Source: Pseudomonas synxantha (lineage in GTDB: Bacteria; Pseudomonadota; Gammaproteobacteria; Pseudomonadales; Pseudomonadaceae). From it: 64,000 bases of DNA. Numbering within the stretch: position 1 is the first letter of the stretch; each line of letters opens with the position of its first letter. Made by a program: the position numbers and the translations under genes. The stretch spans positions 5,952,001 through 6,016,000 of the forward strand of contig NZ_LT629786.1 of the NCBI RefSeq assembly GCF_900105675.1, written 5' to 3'. The notes below the pieces were generated by a model, which searched no databases, was not told where the DNA came from, and worked only from the letters and a program-made list of their open reading frames with translations. Below, piece after piece: positions 57,081 to 64,000 of the stretch.

Positions 57081-58577
57081 ATGACTGACAATACCGTACG
57101 CGAAGGCGCATCCAGCCTGGGCGCCACCGAAGAAACCAGCGAGTTCGCCTCGCTGTTGATGCAAGAGTTCAAGCCCAAGACCGAACGTGCCCGCGAGGCC
57201 GTGGAAACTGCGGTGCGCACCCTGGCCGAACAGGCCCTGGCGCAAACCGACCTGGTGTCCAACGACGCAATCAAGTCGATCGAATCGATCATCGCCGCCA
57301 TCGACGCCAAGCTCACCGCCCAGGTCAACCAGATCATCCACCACCAGGATTTCCAGCAGCTGGAAAGCGCCTGGCGTGGCCTGCACTACCTGGTCAACAA
57401 CACCGAGAGCGATGAGCAGCTGAAGATTCGCGTGCTCAACATCTCCAAGCCGGACCTGCACAAGACCTTGAAGAAATTCAAGGGCACCGCATGGGACCAG
57501 AGCCCGATCTTCAAGAAGATGTACGAAGAAGAATACGGCCAGTTCGGCGGCGAACCTTATGGTTGCCTGGTAGGCGATTACTACTTCGACCAGTCGCCAC
57601 CCGATGTGGAATTGCTGGGCGAACTGTCGAAAGTCTGCGCAGCCATGCACTCGCCTTTCATCGCTGCAGCTTCGCCAACCGTAATGGGCATGGGCTCCTG
57701 GCAGGAGCTGTCGAACCCCCGTGACCTGACCAAGATCTTCACCACCCCGGAATACGCCGGCTGGCGCTCGCTGCGTGAATCGGAAGACTCGCGCTACATC
57801 GGCCTGACCATGCCACGCTTCCTGGCGCGCCTGCCGTATGGCGCCAAGACCGATCCGGTGGAAGCCTTTGCCTTCGAAGAAAACACCGACGGCGCCGACA
57901 GCTCCAAGTACACCTGGGCCAACGCCGCGTACGCGATGGCGGTGAACATCAACCGTTCGTTCAAGCACTACGGCTGGTGCTCGCGCATCCGTGGCATCGA
58001 GTCCGGCGGTGAAGTGGAAAACCTGCCGGCCCACACCTTCCCGACCGATGACGGCGGCGTGGACATGAAGTGCCCGACCGAAATCGCCATCAGCGACCGC
58101 CGTGAAGCGGAACTGGCGAAGAACGGTTTCATGCCGCTGCTGCACAAGAAAAACACCGACTTCGCCGCGTTCATCGGTGCGCAGTCGTTGCAGAAACCGG
58201 CCGAATACGACGACCCGGACGCCACCGCCAACGCCAACCTGGCCGCACGCCTGCCGTACCTGTTCGCCACCTGCCGTTTCGCCCATTACCTGAAGTGCAT
58301 CGTGCGCGACAAGATCGGTTCCTTCAAAGAGAAGGACGAGATGCAGCGCTGGTTGCAGGACTGGATCCTCAACTACGTCGACGGCGACCCGGCGCACTCC
58401 ACCGAAACCACCAAGGCCCAGCACCCGTTGGCGGCTGCCGAAGTGATCGTGGAAGAAGTCGAAGGCAACCCGGGGTACTACAACTCCAAGTTCTACCTGC
58501 GCCCGCACTACCAGCTGGAAGGGCTGACGGTGTCGCTGCGCCTGGTATCGAAGCTGCCTTCGGCGAAAAGCGCTTAA
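57081..58577 (+). CDS. tssC: T6SS contractile sheath large subunit TssC, 498 aa
   Basis: Large sheath subunit. It contains the EvpB-family core (LESAWRGLHYLVNNTESDEQLKIRVLN, FKKMYEEEYGQFGGEPYGCLVGDYYF, AAASPTVMGMGSW, SEDSRYIGLTMPRFLARLPYG and the conserved C-terminal PGYYNSKFYLRPHYQLEGL split as shown by position). Length is normal. A REP pair lies between it and hcp, so hcp may be expressed at a different level. Confidence 0.97.
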   Translation: MTDNTVREGASSLGATEETSEFASLLMQEFKPKTERAREAVETAVRTLAEQALAQTDLVSNDAIKSIESIIAAIDAKLTAQVNQIIHHQDFQQLESAWRGLHYLVNNTESDEQLKIRVLNISKPDLHKTLKKFKGTAWDQSPIFKKMYEEEYGQFGGEPYGCLVGDYYFDQSPPDVELLGELSKVCAAMHSPFIAAASPTVMGMGSWQELSNPRDLTKIFTTPEYAGWRSLRESEDSRYIGLTMPRFLARLPYGAKTDPVEAFAFEENTDGADSSKYTWANAAYAMAVNINRSFKHYGWCSRIRGIESGGEVENLPAHTFPTDDGGVDMKCPTEIAISDRREAELAKNGFMPLLHKKNTDFAAFIGAQSLQKPAEYDDPDATANANLAARLPYLFATCRFAHYLKCIVRDKIGSFKEKDEMQRWLQDWILNYVDGDPAHSTETTKAQHPLAAAEVIVEEVEGNPGYYNSKFYLRPHYQLEGLTVSLRLVSKLPSAKSA

Positions 58578-58597
58578 GTAACTCGCTCTCGCTCTTC

Positions 58598-58685
58598 TGT
58601 GGGAGGGGGCTTGCCCCCGATGCAGGCAACTCGGCCTGTCAGTCAGACCGAGGTGATGCTATCGGGGGCAAGCCCCCTCCCACAC
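58598..58685. repeat. REPIN 4, inside the T6SS operon
   Basis: TGTGGGAGGGGGCTTGCCCC at 58598 and its inverted mate ending at 58685 flank a 36-bp spacer. The core reads GCCCCC instead of the GCTCCC of the other copies in this window, a known type of variant. It lies between tssC and hcp in the rightward operon. Confidence 0.93.
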
Positions 58686-58748
58686 AAAAGCATTGCCCCT
58701 TTTGGGGCATAACCAAATTCAGTGGCAGAGTCCACACAGGGAGAAAAC

Positions 58749-59237
58749 ATGGCTGTTGATATTTTCATCAAGATCGGCGACATCAAGGGCGAGTCCATGG
58801 ACAAGGCCCACAAGGACGAAATCGACGTATTGAACTGGAGCTGGGGCATGGCCCAGTCCGGCAACATGCACGTCGGCGGTGGCGGCGGTGCGGGCAAGGT
58901 GAATATCCAGGACCTGTCGCTGACCAAGTACGTCGACAAGGCTTCGCCCAACCTGATGATGCACTGCGCCAGCGGCAAGCACATCGACAAGGTCAAGCTG
59001 ACCGTGCGCAAGGCCGGTGGCGAAAGCCAGGTCGAGTACATGGTGATCAACCTGGAAGAAGTGCTGGTCACGTCCCTGAGCACCGGCGGCTCGGGCACCG
59101 ATGATCGCCTGACCGAGAACGTCACCCTGAACTTCGCCCAAGTGATGGTCGACTACCAGCCGCAGAAAGCCGACGGCACCAAAGATGGCGGCGCGATCAA
59201 GTTTGGCTGGAACATCCGCTCCAATACCAAGCGCTGA
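58749..59237 (+). CDS. hcp: T6SS tube protein Hcp1, 162 aa
   Basis: Forms hexameric rings stacked as the inner tube and chaperones small effectors. It starts MAVDIFIKIGDIKGESMDKAHKDEIDVLNWSWG and has the GNMHVGGGGGAGKVNIQDLSL loop, typical of the Hcp1 type. GGAGA precedes ATG 58749; the nine codons of open frame upstream are not used. In P. aeruginosa tagJ follows; here tssE follows directly. Confidence 0.97.
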   Translation: MAVDIFIKIGDIKGESMDKAHKDEIDVLNWSWGMAQSGNMHVGGGGGAGKVNIQDLSLTKYVDKASPNLMMHCASGKHIDKVKLTVRKAGGESQVEYMVINLEEVLVTSLSTGGSGTDDRLTENVTLNFAQVMVDYQPQKADGTKDGGAIKFGWNIRSNTKR

Positions 59238-59315
59238 TAGCCCCTGTGGCCGTGGCCTCGCGTCACGGCCACAGATACCTTGTCCCTCTCGCAACCCGTC
59301 CGTGGAGCTGCTTTG

Positions 59316-59831
59316 GTGGTAACTGAAATCGCTTCCCGCGACCGTCTGCAACCGTCCCTGCTGGACCGGTTGACCGATGACGACCCGACCAACCCCAAGG
59401 AAAGCGCCGACAAGCGTGTGCTGTCCCTGACCCAATTGAAAGCCTCGGTGCTGCGTGACCTGGCGTGGCTGCTCAACACCACGTCGTTGCTCGATGCCGA
59501 TGCCACGCTGCACACCCCAGCCGGTACCTCGGTGGTCAATTACGGCCTGCCGGCGCTGGCGGGCAACAGTGTTTCCAGCGTCGATATCAAGGCACTGGAA
59601 GCCCTGATCTACCAAGCCATCGCCACCTTCGAGCCGCGCATCCTGCGTCACACCTTGCGGGTCAAAGCCCGAGTCGGCCATGGCGAAATGAACCACAACG
59701 CCCTGAGCTTCGAGATCGAAGGCGACCTGTGGGCACAGCCAGTGCCTTTGCGCCTGTTGCTGCAAACCGACCTCGACCTGGAGTCGGGCCATGTACGCGT
59801 GGTCAACGCCGACCAGCGGAGGCGCCCATGA
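59316..59831 (+). CDS. tssE: T6SS baseplate wedge protein TssE (gp25-like), 171 aa
   Basis: Baseplate component related to phage T4 gp25. The signatures are [47 protein letters not shown] and [16 protein letters not shown]. No ATG is available; GTG at 59316 has GGAG at 8 nt, with TTG 59313 and an upstream TTG at 59280 as alternatives. The stop overlaps the tssF ATG (ATGA). Confidence 0.92.
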   Translation: MVTEIASRDRLQPSLLDRLTDDDPTNPKESADKRVLSLTQLKASVLRDLAWLLNTTSLLDADATLHTPAGTSVVNYGLPALAGNSVSSVDIKALEALIYQAIATFEPRILRHTLRVKARVGHGEMNHNALSFEIEGDLWAQPVPLRLLLQTDLDLESGHVRVVNADQRRRP

Positions 59832-61687
59832 ACCCGCGCCTGCTGGAGCTGTACAACCAGGAACTGCACCACGTGCGCGAAAGCGCCGCCGAGTTCGCCA
59901 AGGAATACCCGAAGATTGCCAGTCGGCTGACCCTGTCCGGTATGGACTGCGCCGACCCCTACGTCGAACGCTTGCTCGAAGGCTTTGCCTACCTGACGGC
60001 CCGGGTGCAGCTCAAGCTCGACGCCGAGTACCCGACCTTCACCCACAACCTGCTGGAAATCGCCTACCCGCATTACCTGGCGCCGACGCCGTCGATGACC
60101 GTGGTGCAGCTGCAGACCGACCCGGATGAAGGCTCCCTGGCCAGCGGTTTCCCGCTGCCCCGCGACACCGTATTACGTGCTGCCCTGGGCCGCGAAACCC
60201 AGACCTGCTGCGAGTACCGCACCGCCCACCCGGTGACGTTGTGGCCGCTGCAGGTCAGCGCCGCCGAATACTTCGGCAACCCCGCCGCCGTGCTCGGGCG
60301 CCTGGCCGCCAGCGAGCCAAAAGCCAAGGCGGGCTTGCGCTTGACCTTGCGCACCGGCGCCGAACTGCCATTCAACAGCCTCGAGCTGGAAAACCTGCCG
60401 CTGTACCTCAGTGGCGCCGATGAGCAGCCGTTCCGCCTCTACGAACAACTGTTAGGCAACGCCTGCGCAGTGTTTGCACGCAAACCCGGTGGCGATTGGG
60501 TCGAGCGCCTGCCCCAGGGCGCGTTGCGCTCGCGGGGTTTCGACGATGCCGACGCAGCCATGCCGGTGGTGGCGCGGGCATTCCAGGGCTATCGCTTGTT
60601 GCAGGAATACTTCGCCCTGCCCCATCGCTTCCTGTTCGTCGAGTTCGCCGAACTGAGCCGTGCAGTCAAGCGTTGCGACGGCCAGGAACTGGAGCTGATC
60701 GTGCTGTTTGACCGTCATGAGCCGAGCCTGGAGGGCAGTGTCGGTGCGGCACAGTTCCTGCCGTTCTGCACCCCGGCGATCAACCTGTTTCCCAAGCGCG
60801 TAGACCGCATCCACTTGTCCGACCGGGTCAACGAACACCATGTGATCGCCGACCGCACGCGGCCGATGGATTTCGAGATTCACTCATTGAGCGGCATCAC
60901 CGGCCATGGCACTGGGCCGGAACAGCCGTTCTTGCCGTTCTACGCGGTGCGTGACCCGTCGCGCTATGGCCGTGACCTGGCTTACTACACCGTGCGCCGC
61001 GAGCCACGGGTGTTATCCAGCGACCAGCGCCGCAACGGCCCGCGCTCCACCTATGTGGGCAGCGAAACCTTCGTCAGCCTGGTGGACAGCCGCCAGGCGC
61101 CCTACGGCCATGACCTGCGCCAGTTGGGTGTCACCGCGTTGTGCACCAACCGCGACTTGCCGCTGTTCATGAGCGTGGGTAACGGCAAGACCGACTTCAC
61201 CCTGGCCGACAGCGCCCCGGTGCTGTCTGTGCGCTGCGTCGCCGGGCCAAGCCGGCCGCGCGCCAGCCATGCCCATGACGCCAAGGCCTGGCGCCTGATC
61301 AGCCAGTTGTCGCTCAACTACCTGTCCCTGAGCGAACAGGGCCAGGGTGCCGGGGCCTTGCGTGAACTGCTGCGCCTGTACGGCGACAACAACGATGCGG
61401 CCCTGCAATTGCAGATCGAGGGCCTGCGCGAAGTCAGCAGCAAGGCCGTGACCCGGCGCCTGCCGATGCCTGGCCCGATTGTGTTTGGCCGTGGCTTGGA
61501 AATCACCTTGGAGTTCGATGAAAACGCGTTTCGCGGCACCGGCGTATTCCTGCTCGGTGCGGTGCTGGAGCGCTTCCTGGCACGTTATGTGTCGATCAAC
61601 AGTTTTACCGAGACGGTGATCCGTACCACCGAACGCGGCGAGATCATGCGATGGAAAGCCAAGCCCGGACGGCGTCCGACCCTGTGA
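59828..61687 (+). CDS. tssF: T6SS baseplate protein TssF, 619 aa
   Basis: Large baseplate wedge protein. It starts [34 protein letters not shown], the family N-terminus, followed by [18 protein letters not shown] and [10 protein letters not shown]. The frame continues upstream into tssE codons, but the ATG at 59828 overlapping the tssE stop is the proper start. Its end overlaps the tssG start by 37 bp. Confidence 0.96.
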   Translation: MNPRLLELYNQELHHVRESAAEFAKEYPKIASRLTLSGMDCADPYVERLLEGFAYLTARVQLKLDAEYPTFTHNLLEIAYPHYLAPTPSMTVVQLQTDPDEGSLASGFPLPRDTVLRAALGRETQTCCEYRTAHPVTLWPLQVSAAEYFGNPAAVLGRLAASEPKAKAGLRLTLRTGAELPFNSLELENLPLYLSGADEQPFRLYEQLLGNACAVFARKPGGDWVERLPQGALRSRGFDDADAAMPVVARAFQGYRLLQEYFALPHRFLFVEFAELSRAVKRCDGQELELIVLFDRHEPSLEGSVGAAQFLPFCTPAINLFPKRVDRIHLSDRVNEHHVIADRTRPMDFEIHSLSGITGHGTGPEQPFLPFYAVRDPSRYGRDLAYYTVRREPRVLSSDQRRNGPRSTYVGSETFVSLVDSRQAPYGHDLRQLGVTALCTNRDLPLFMSVGNGKTDFTLADSAPVLSVRCVAGPSRPRASHAHDAKAWRLISQLSLNYLSLSEQGQGAGALRELLRLYGDNNDAALQLQIEGLREVSSKAVTRRLPMPGPIVFGRGLEITLEFDENAFRGTGVFLLGAVLERFLARYVSINSFTETVIRTTERGEIMRWKAKPGRRPTL

Positions 61688-62694
61688 GTACCCTGGATGC
61701 GATGCACCAGGAGCCCTGGGAATATGACTTCTTCCAGGCGCTGCGGCGTATCGAGTGCGAATCGCCGGACCTGCCGCGCCTGGGCCATTCCCTGCGCCTG
61801 GCGGATGACCCGTTGCGCCTGGGGCAACAAGCCGATTGCACCTTCGCCCCGGCCACGCTGGCGTCAGTCGACCCCGGTGGCGACGGCAAGCCGGCGCGGC
61901 TCGAGCAATTCTTCTTCGGCCTGGGCGGCCCCAACGGCCCGCTGCCGTTGCACATCACCGAATACGTACGCGAACGCCAGCGCAACAATGCCGACAGCAC
62001 CAGCAAGCAGTTCCTGGATGTGTTCCACCACCGCTTGCTGAGCCTGTTCTACCGGGCCTGGGCCGAGGCGCGGCCGACGGTCAGCCACGACCGCCCGGAT
62101 GATGACTACTGGTCTGCACGCCTCGCCGCCTTGAGTGGCCGTGGCATGCCAAGCCTGCAGAATCAGGGGCTTATCCCGGATACCGCCAAGCTGCACTACA
62201 GCGGCCACCTGTCGGCACAGACCCGCTACCCGGACGGCTTGAAAGCCATTCTCAGCGAATACTTCGGCCTGCCGGTGGAGATCGAAGAGTACGTCGGCCA
62301 ATGGCTGGAGCTGCCCGAACGTAGCCGCGTGGGCGTGAGCGCCAATAGGCTGGGCGTGGACTTTTGCCTGGGCCGCTTTGTGTGGGACCGCCAGCACAAA
62401 TTCCGTATTCGCCTCGGCCCGCTGAAACTCAATGACTACATGGGCATGCTGCCCGGCAGCCAGCCGTTCAACGAACTGGTGGCGTGGGTGGCCGAGTACC
62501 TGGGCCATGAATTGGACTGGGACTTGAACCTGGTTTTGCAACAACCCGAAATACCGGCGCTGCAACTCAACGGCCAGTTCCGCCTGGGCTTCAACACCTG
62601 GCTCGGCCGCCCTGCGCATGACGCCAACGACCTAATCCTGGCCCGGCATTACGCCGATCACGCCACCACCTCAAGGAATCCAGAGCATGGGTGA
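61651..62694 (+). CDS. tssG: T6SS baseplate protein TssG, 347 aa
   Basis: Baseplate partner of TssF. Family motifs are EPWEYDFFQALRRIE, the FFGLGGPNGPLPLHITEYVRER segment, FLDVFHHRLLSLFYRAWAEARP and GDLVWDRQHKFRI-like C-terminal strands (here GRFVWDRQHKFRIRLGPL). Overlaps tssF by 37 bp and clpV by 8 bp. Confidence 0.96.
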   Translation: MESQARTASDPVSTLDAMHQEPWEYDFFQALRRIECESPDLPRLGHSLRLADDPLRLGQQADCTFAPATLASVDPGGDGKPARLEQFFFGLGGPNGPLPLHITEYVRERQRNNADSTSKQFLDVFHHRLLSLFYRAWAEARPTVSHDRPDDDYWSARLAALSGRGMPSLQNQGLIPDTAKLHYSGHLSAQTRYPDGLKAILSEYFGLPVEIEEYVGQWLELPERSRVGVSANRLGVDFCLGRFVWDRQHKFRIRLGPLKLNDYMGMLPGSQPFNELVAWVAEYLGHELDWDLNLVLQQPEIPALQLNGQFRLGFNTWLGRPAHDANDLILARHYADHATTSRNPEHG

Positions 62695-64000
62695 AATCAG
62701 TCGCGCCGCACTGTTCGGCAAACTCAACAGCGTGGCCTACAAGGCCATCGAAGCCGCCACCGTGTTCTGCAAGTTGCGCGGTAATCCGTATGTGGAACTG
62801 GCCCATTGGTTTCACCAGTTGCTGCAACTGCAGGACTCGGACCTGCACCGCATCATCCGCCAGTTCAACGTCGAACCGGCGCGCCTGGCCCGAGACCTGA
62901 CCGAAGCCCTGGACCGCCTGCCACGCGGCTCGACCTCGATCACCGACCTGTCCTCCCATGTGGAAGAAGCCGTGGAGCGCGGCTGGGTGTATGGAAGCCT
63001 GATGTTCGGTGAAAGCCAGGTGCGCACCGGCTATCTGGTGCTGGGTATTCTCAAGACGCCGAGCCTGCGCCATGCGCTGCTGGGGTTGTCGGCCGAGTTC
63101 GACAAGATCAAGGTCGAAGCCTTGAGCGAGCGCTTTGACGAATACGTCGGTGACTCGCCGGAAAACGCACTGACTGCCAGCGACGGTTTCAATGCCGGCG
63201 CCGTGCCGGGCGAAGCCAGTGGCGCGATGGCGCCAAGTGCGATGGGCAAGCAGGAAGCCCTCAAGCGCTTCACTGTCGACCTGACCGAACAGGCCCGCAG
63301 CGGCAAGCTCGACCCTATCGTCGGCCGTGACGAAGAGATCCGCCAACTGGTGGATATCCTCATGCGTCGGCGCCAGAACAACCCGATCCTCACCGGTGAA
63401 GCCGGGGTGGGCAAGACTGCCGTGGTCGAGGGTTTCGCCCTGCGCATTGTCGCCGGTGATGTGCCACCGGCCCTGAAGGATGTAGAACTGCGCTGCCTCG
63501 ACGTGGGCCTGCTGCAAGCCGGCGCCAGCATGAAAGGCGAGTTCGAACAGCGTCTGCGCCAGGTCATCGAAGACGTGCAGGCGTCGCCCAAGCCGATCAT
63601 CCTGTTTATCGACGAAGCCCATACCCTGGTGGGTGCCGGTGGTGCTGCCGGTACAGGTGACGCCGCCAACCTGCTCAAGCCCGCCCTCGCCCGTGGCACC
63701 TTGCGTACCGTGGCCGCCACCACCTGGGCCGAGTACAAGAAGCACATCGAGAAAGACCCGGCCCTGACCCGCCGCTTCCAGGTGGTGCAGGTTGCCGAGC
63801 CGTCGGAAGACAAGGCGCTGCTGATGATGCGCGGCGTGGCCTCGACCATGGAAAAACACCACCAGGTGCAGATCCTCGATGAAGCCCTGGAAGCCTCGGT
63901 GAAGCTGTCGCACCGCTACATCCCGGCGCGCCAGTTGCCGGACAAATCCGTGAGCCTGCTGGATACCGCCTGCGCCCGCGTCGCCATCAGCCTGCACGCG
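62687..64000 (+). CDS. clpV: T6SS sheath-recycling ATPase ClpV (3' end outside window)
   Basis: AAA+ ATPase that disassembles contracted TssBC sheaths. The N-terminal domain (1-160) is followed by a first ATPase domain with Walker A GEAGVGKTAVVE, Walker B IILFIDEAHTLVG and the R-finger region ALTRRFQVV. About 438 of a normal 850-900 residues are present. ATG 62687 has AAGGA about 10 nt upstream and overlaps tssG. Confidence 0.97.
   Translation, partial: MGEISRAALFGKLNSVAYKAIEAATVFCKLRGNPYVELAHWFHQLLQLQDSDLHRIIRQFNVEPARLARDLTEALDRLPRGSTSITDLSSHVEEAVERGWVYGSLMFGESQVRTGYLVLGILKTPSLRHALLGLSAEFDKIKVEALSERFDEYVGDSPENALTASDGFNAGAVPGEASGAMAPSAMGKQEALKRFTVDLTEQARSGKLDPIVGRDEEIRQLVDILMRRRQNNPILTGEAGVGKTAVVEGFALRIVAGDVPPALKDVELRCLDVGLLQAGASMKGEFEQRLRQVIEDVQASPKPIILFIDEAHTLVGAGGAAGTGDAANLLKPALARGTLRTVAATTWAEYKKHIEKDPALTRRFQVVQVAEPSEDKALLMMRGVASTMEKHHQVQILDEALEASVKLSHRYIPARQLPDKSVSLLDTACARVAISLHA

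Noticed and set aside
59280..59315. Upstream TTG start for tssE
   Set aside because: No ribosome site; the GTG at 59316 with GGAG at 8 nt fits better.

Overview
The window looks like a chromosomal segment from a Pseudomonas of the fluorescens group. The support is the core gene order (radC, coaBC, dut, algC, argB, pyrE, crc, rph, yicC, gmk, rpoZ, spoT, ridA, then exbB-exbD-tonB, then oxyR-recG), a complete H1-type type VI secretion locus in Pseudomonas tag/tss order, and several copies of the GTGGGAGGGGGCTTGCTCCC repeat (REP/REPIN) common in this group. All calls come from reading the sequence; no database search was run.

Region 1 (about 1-13,490) is accessory DNA. A czcCBA divalent-metal efflux operon (czcA runs off the left edge) is divergent from an OprD-type porin gene and is followed by a CzcR-like response regulator with no sensor kinase beside it. 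A TTAC-N6-GTMA motif occurs twice between czcC and the porin gene and once upstream of czcR. To the right lie AT-richer genes of unknown function: a 107-aa protein, a small zinc-ribbon protein, a membrane protein, a 177-aa protein, and a tight three-gene operon ending in a membrane-anchored alpha/beta hydrolase. That operon is the best candidate here for an undescribed system. The region ends inside radC, whose 3' part with the JAMM metal-binding motif is replaced by foreign sequence, so radC looks like the integration site of the island.

Region 2 (about 14,000-34,680) is core chromosome: CoA, dUTP, sugar-phosphate, arginine and pyrimidine metabolism, the Crc regulator, RNase PH, YicC, guanylate kinase, omega subunit, SpoT, RidA, a lipoprotein, an SDR protein, the TonB energiser, OxyR, RecG and an HDOD protein.

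Region 3 (about 34,680-38,000) is a small variable cassette: REP pairs, a decayed copy of the end of an SCP2-like gene, a long palindrome, a DUF6392-like immunity gene, a PAAR/S-type-pyocin effector gene with a one-base frameshift in a C run, a 27-codon coupled leader ORF, and a probable structured RNA ahead of a DUF6124-type gene. The intact SCP2-like gene closes it.

Region 4 (about 38,100-64,000) is the H1-type T6SS in two divergent operons. The leftward one carries fha1-tssJ-tssK-tssL-tssM-tagF-pppA-ppkA-tagT-tagS-tagR-tagQ (membrane complex, baseplate part, and the threonine-phosphorylation switch). The rightward one carries tssA-tssB-tssC-hcp-tssE-tssF-tssG-clpV (sheath, tube, baseplate, recycling ATPase; clpV is cut by the window edge). 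tagJ, which sits between hcp and tssE in the P. aeruginosa H1 locus, is absent. The PAAR effector cassette is next door and could supply cargo for this machine.
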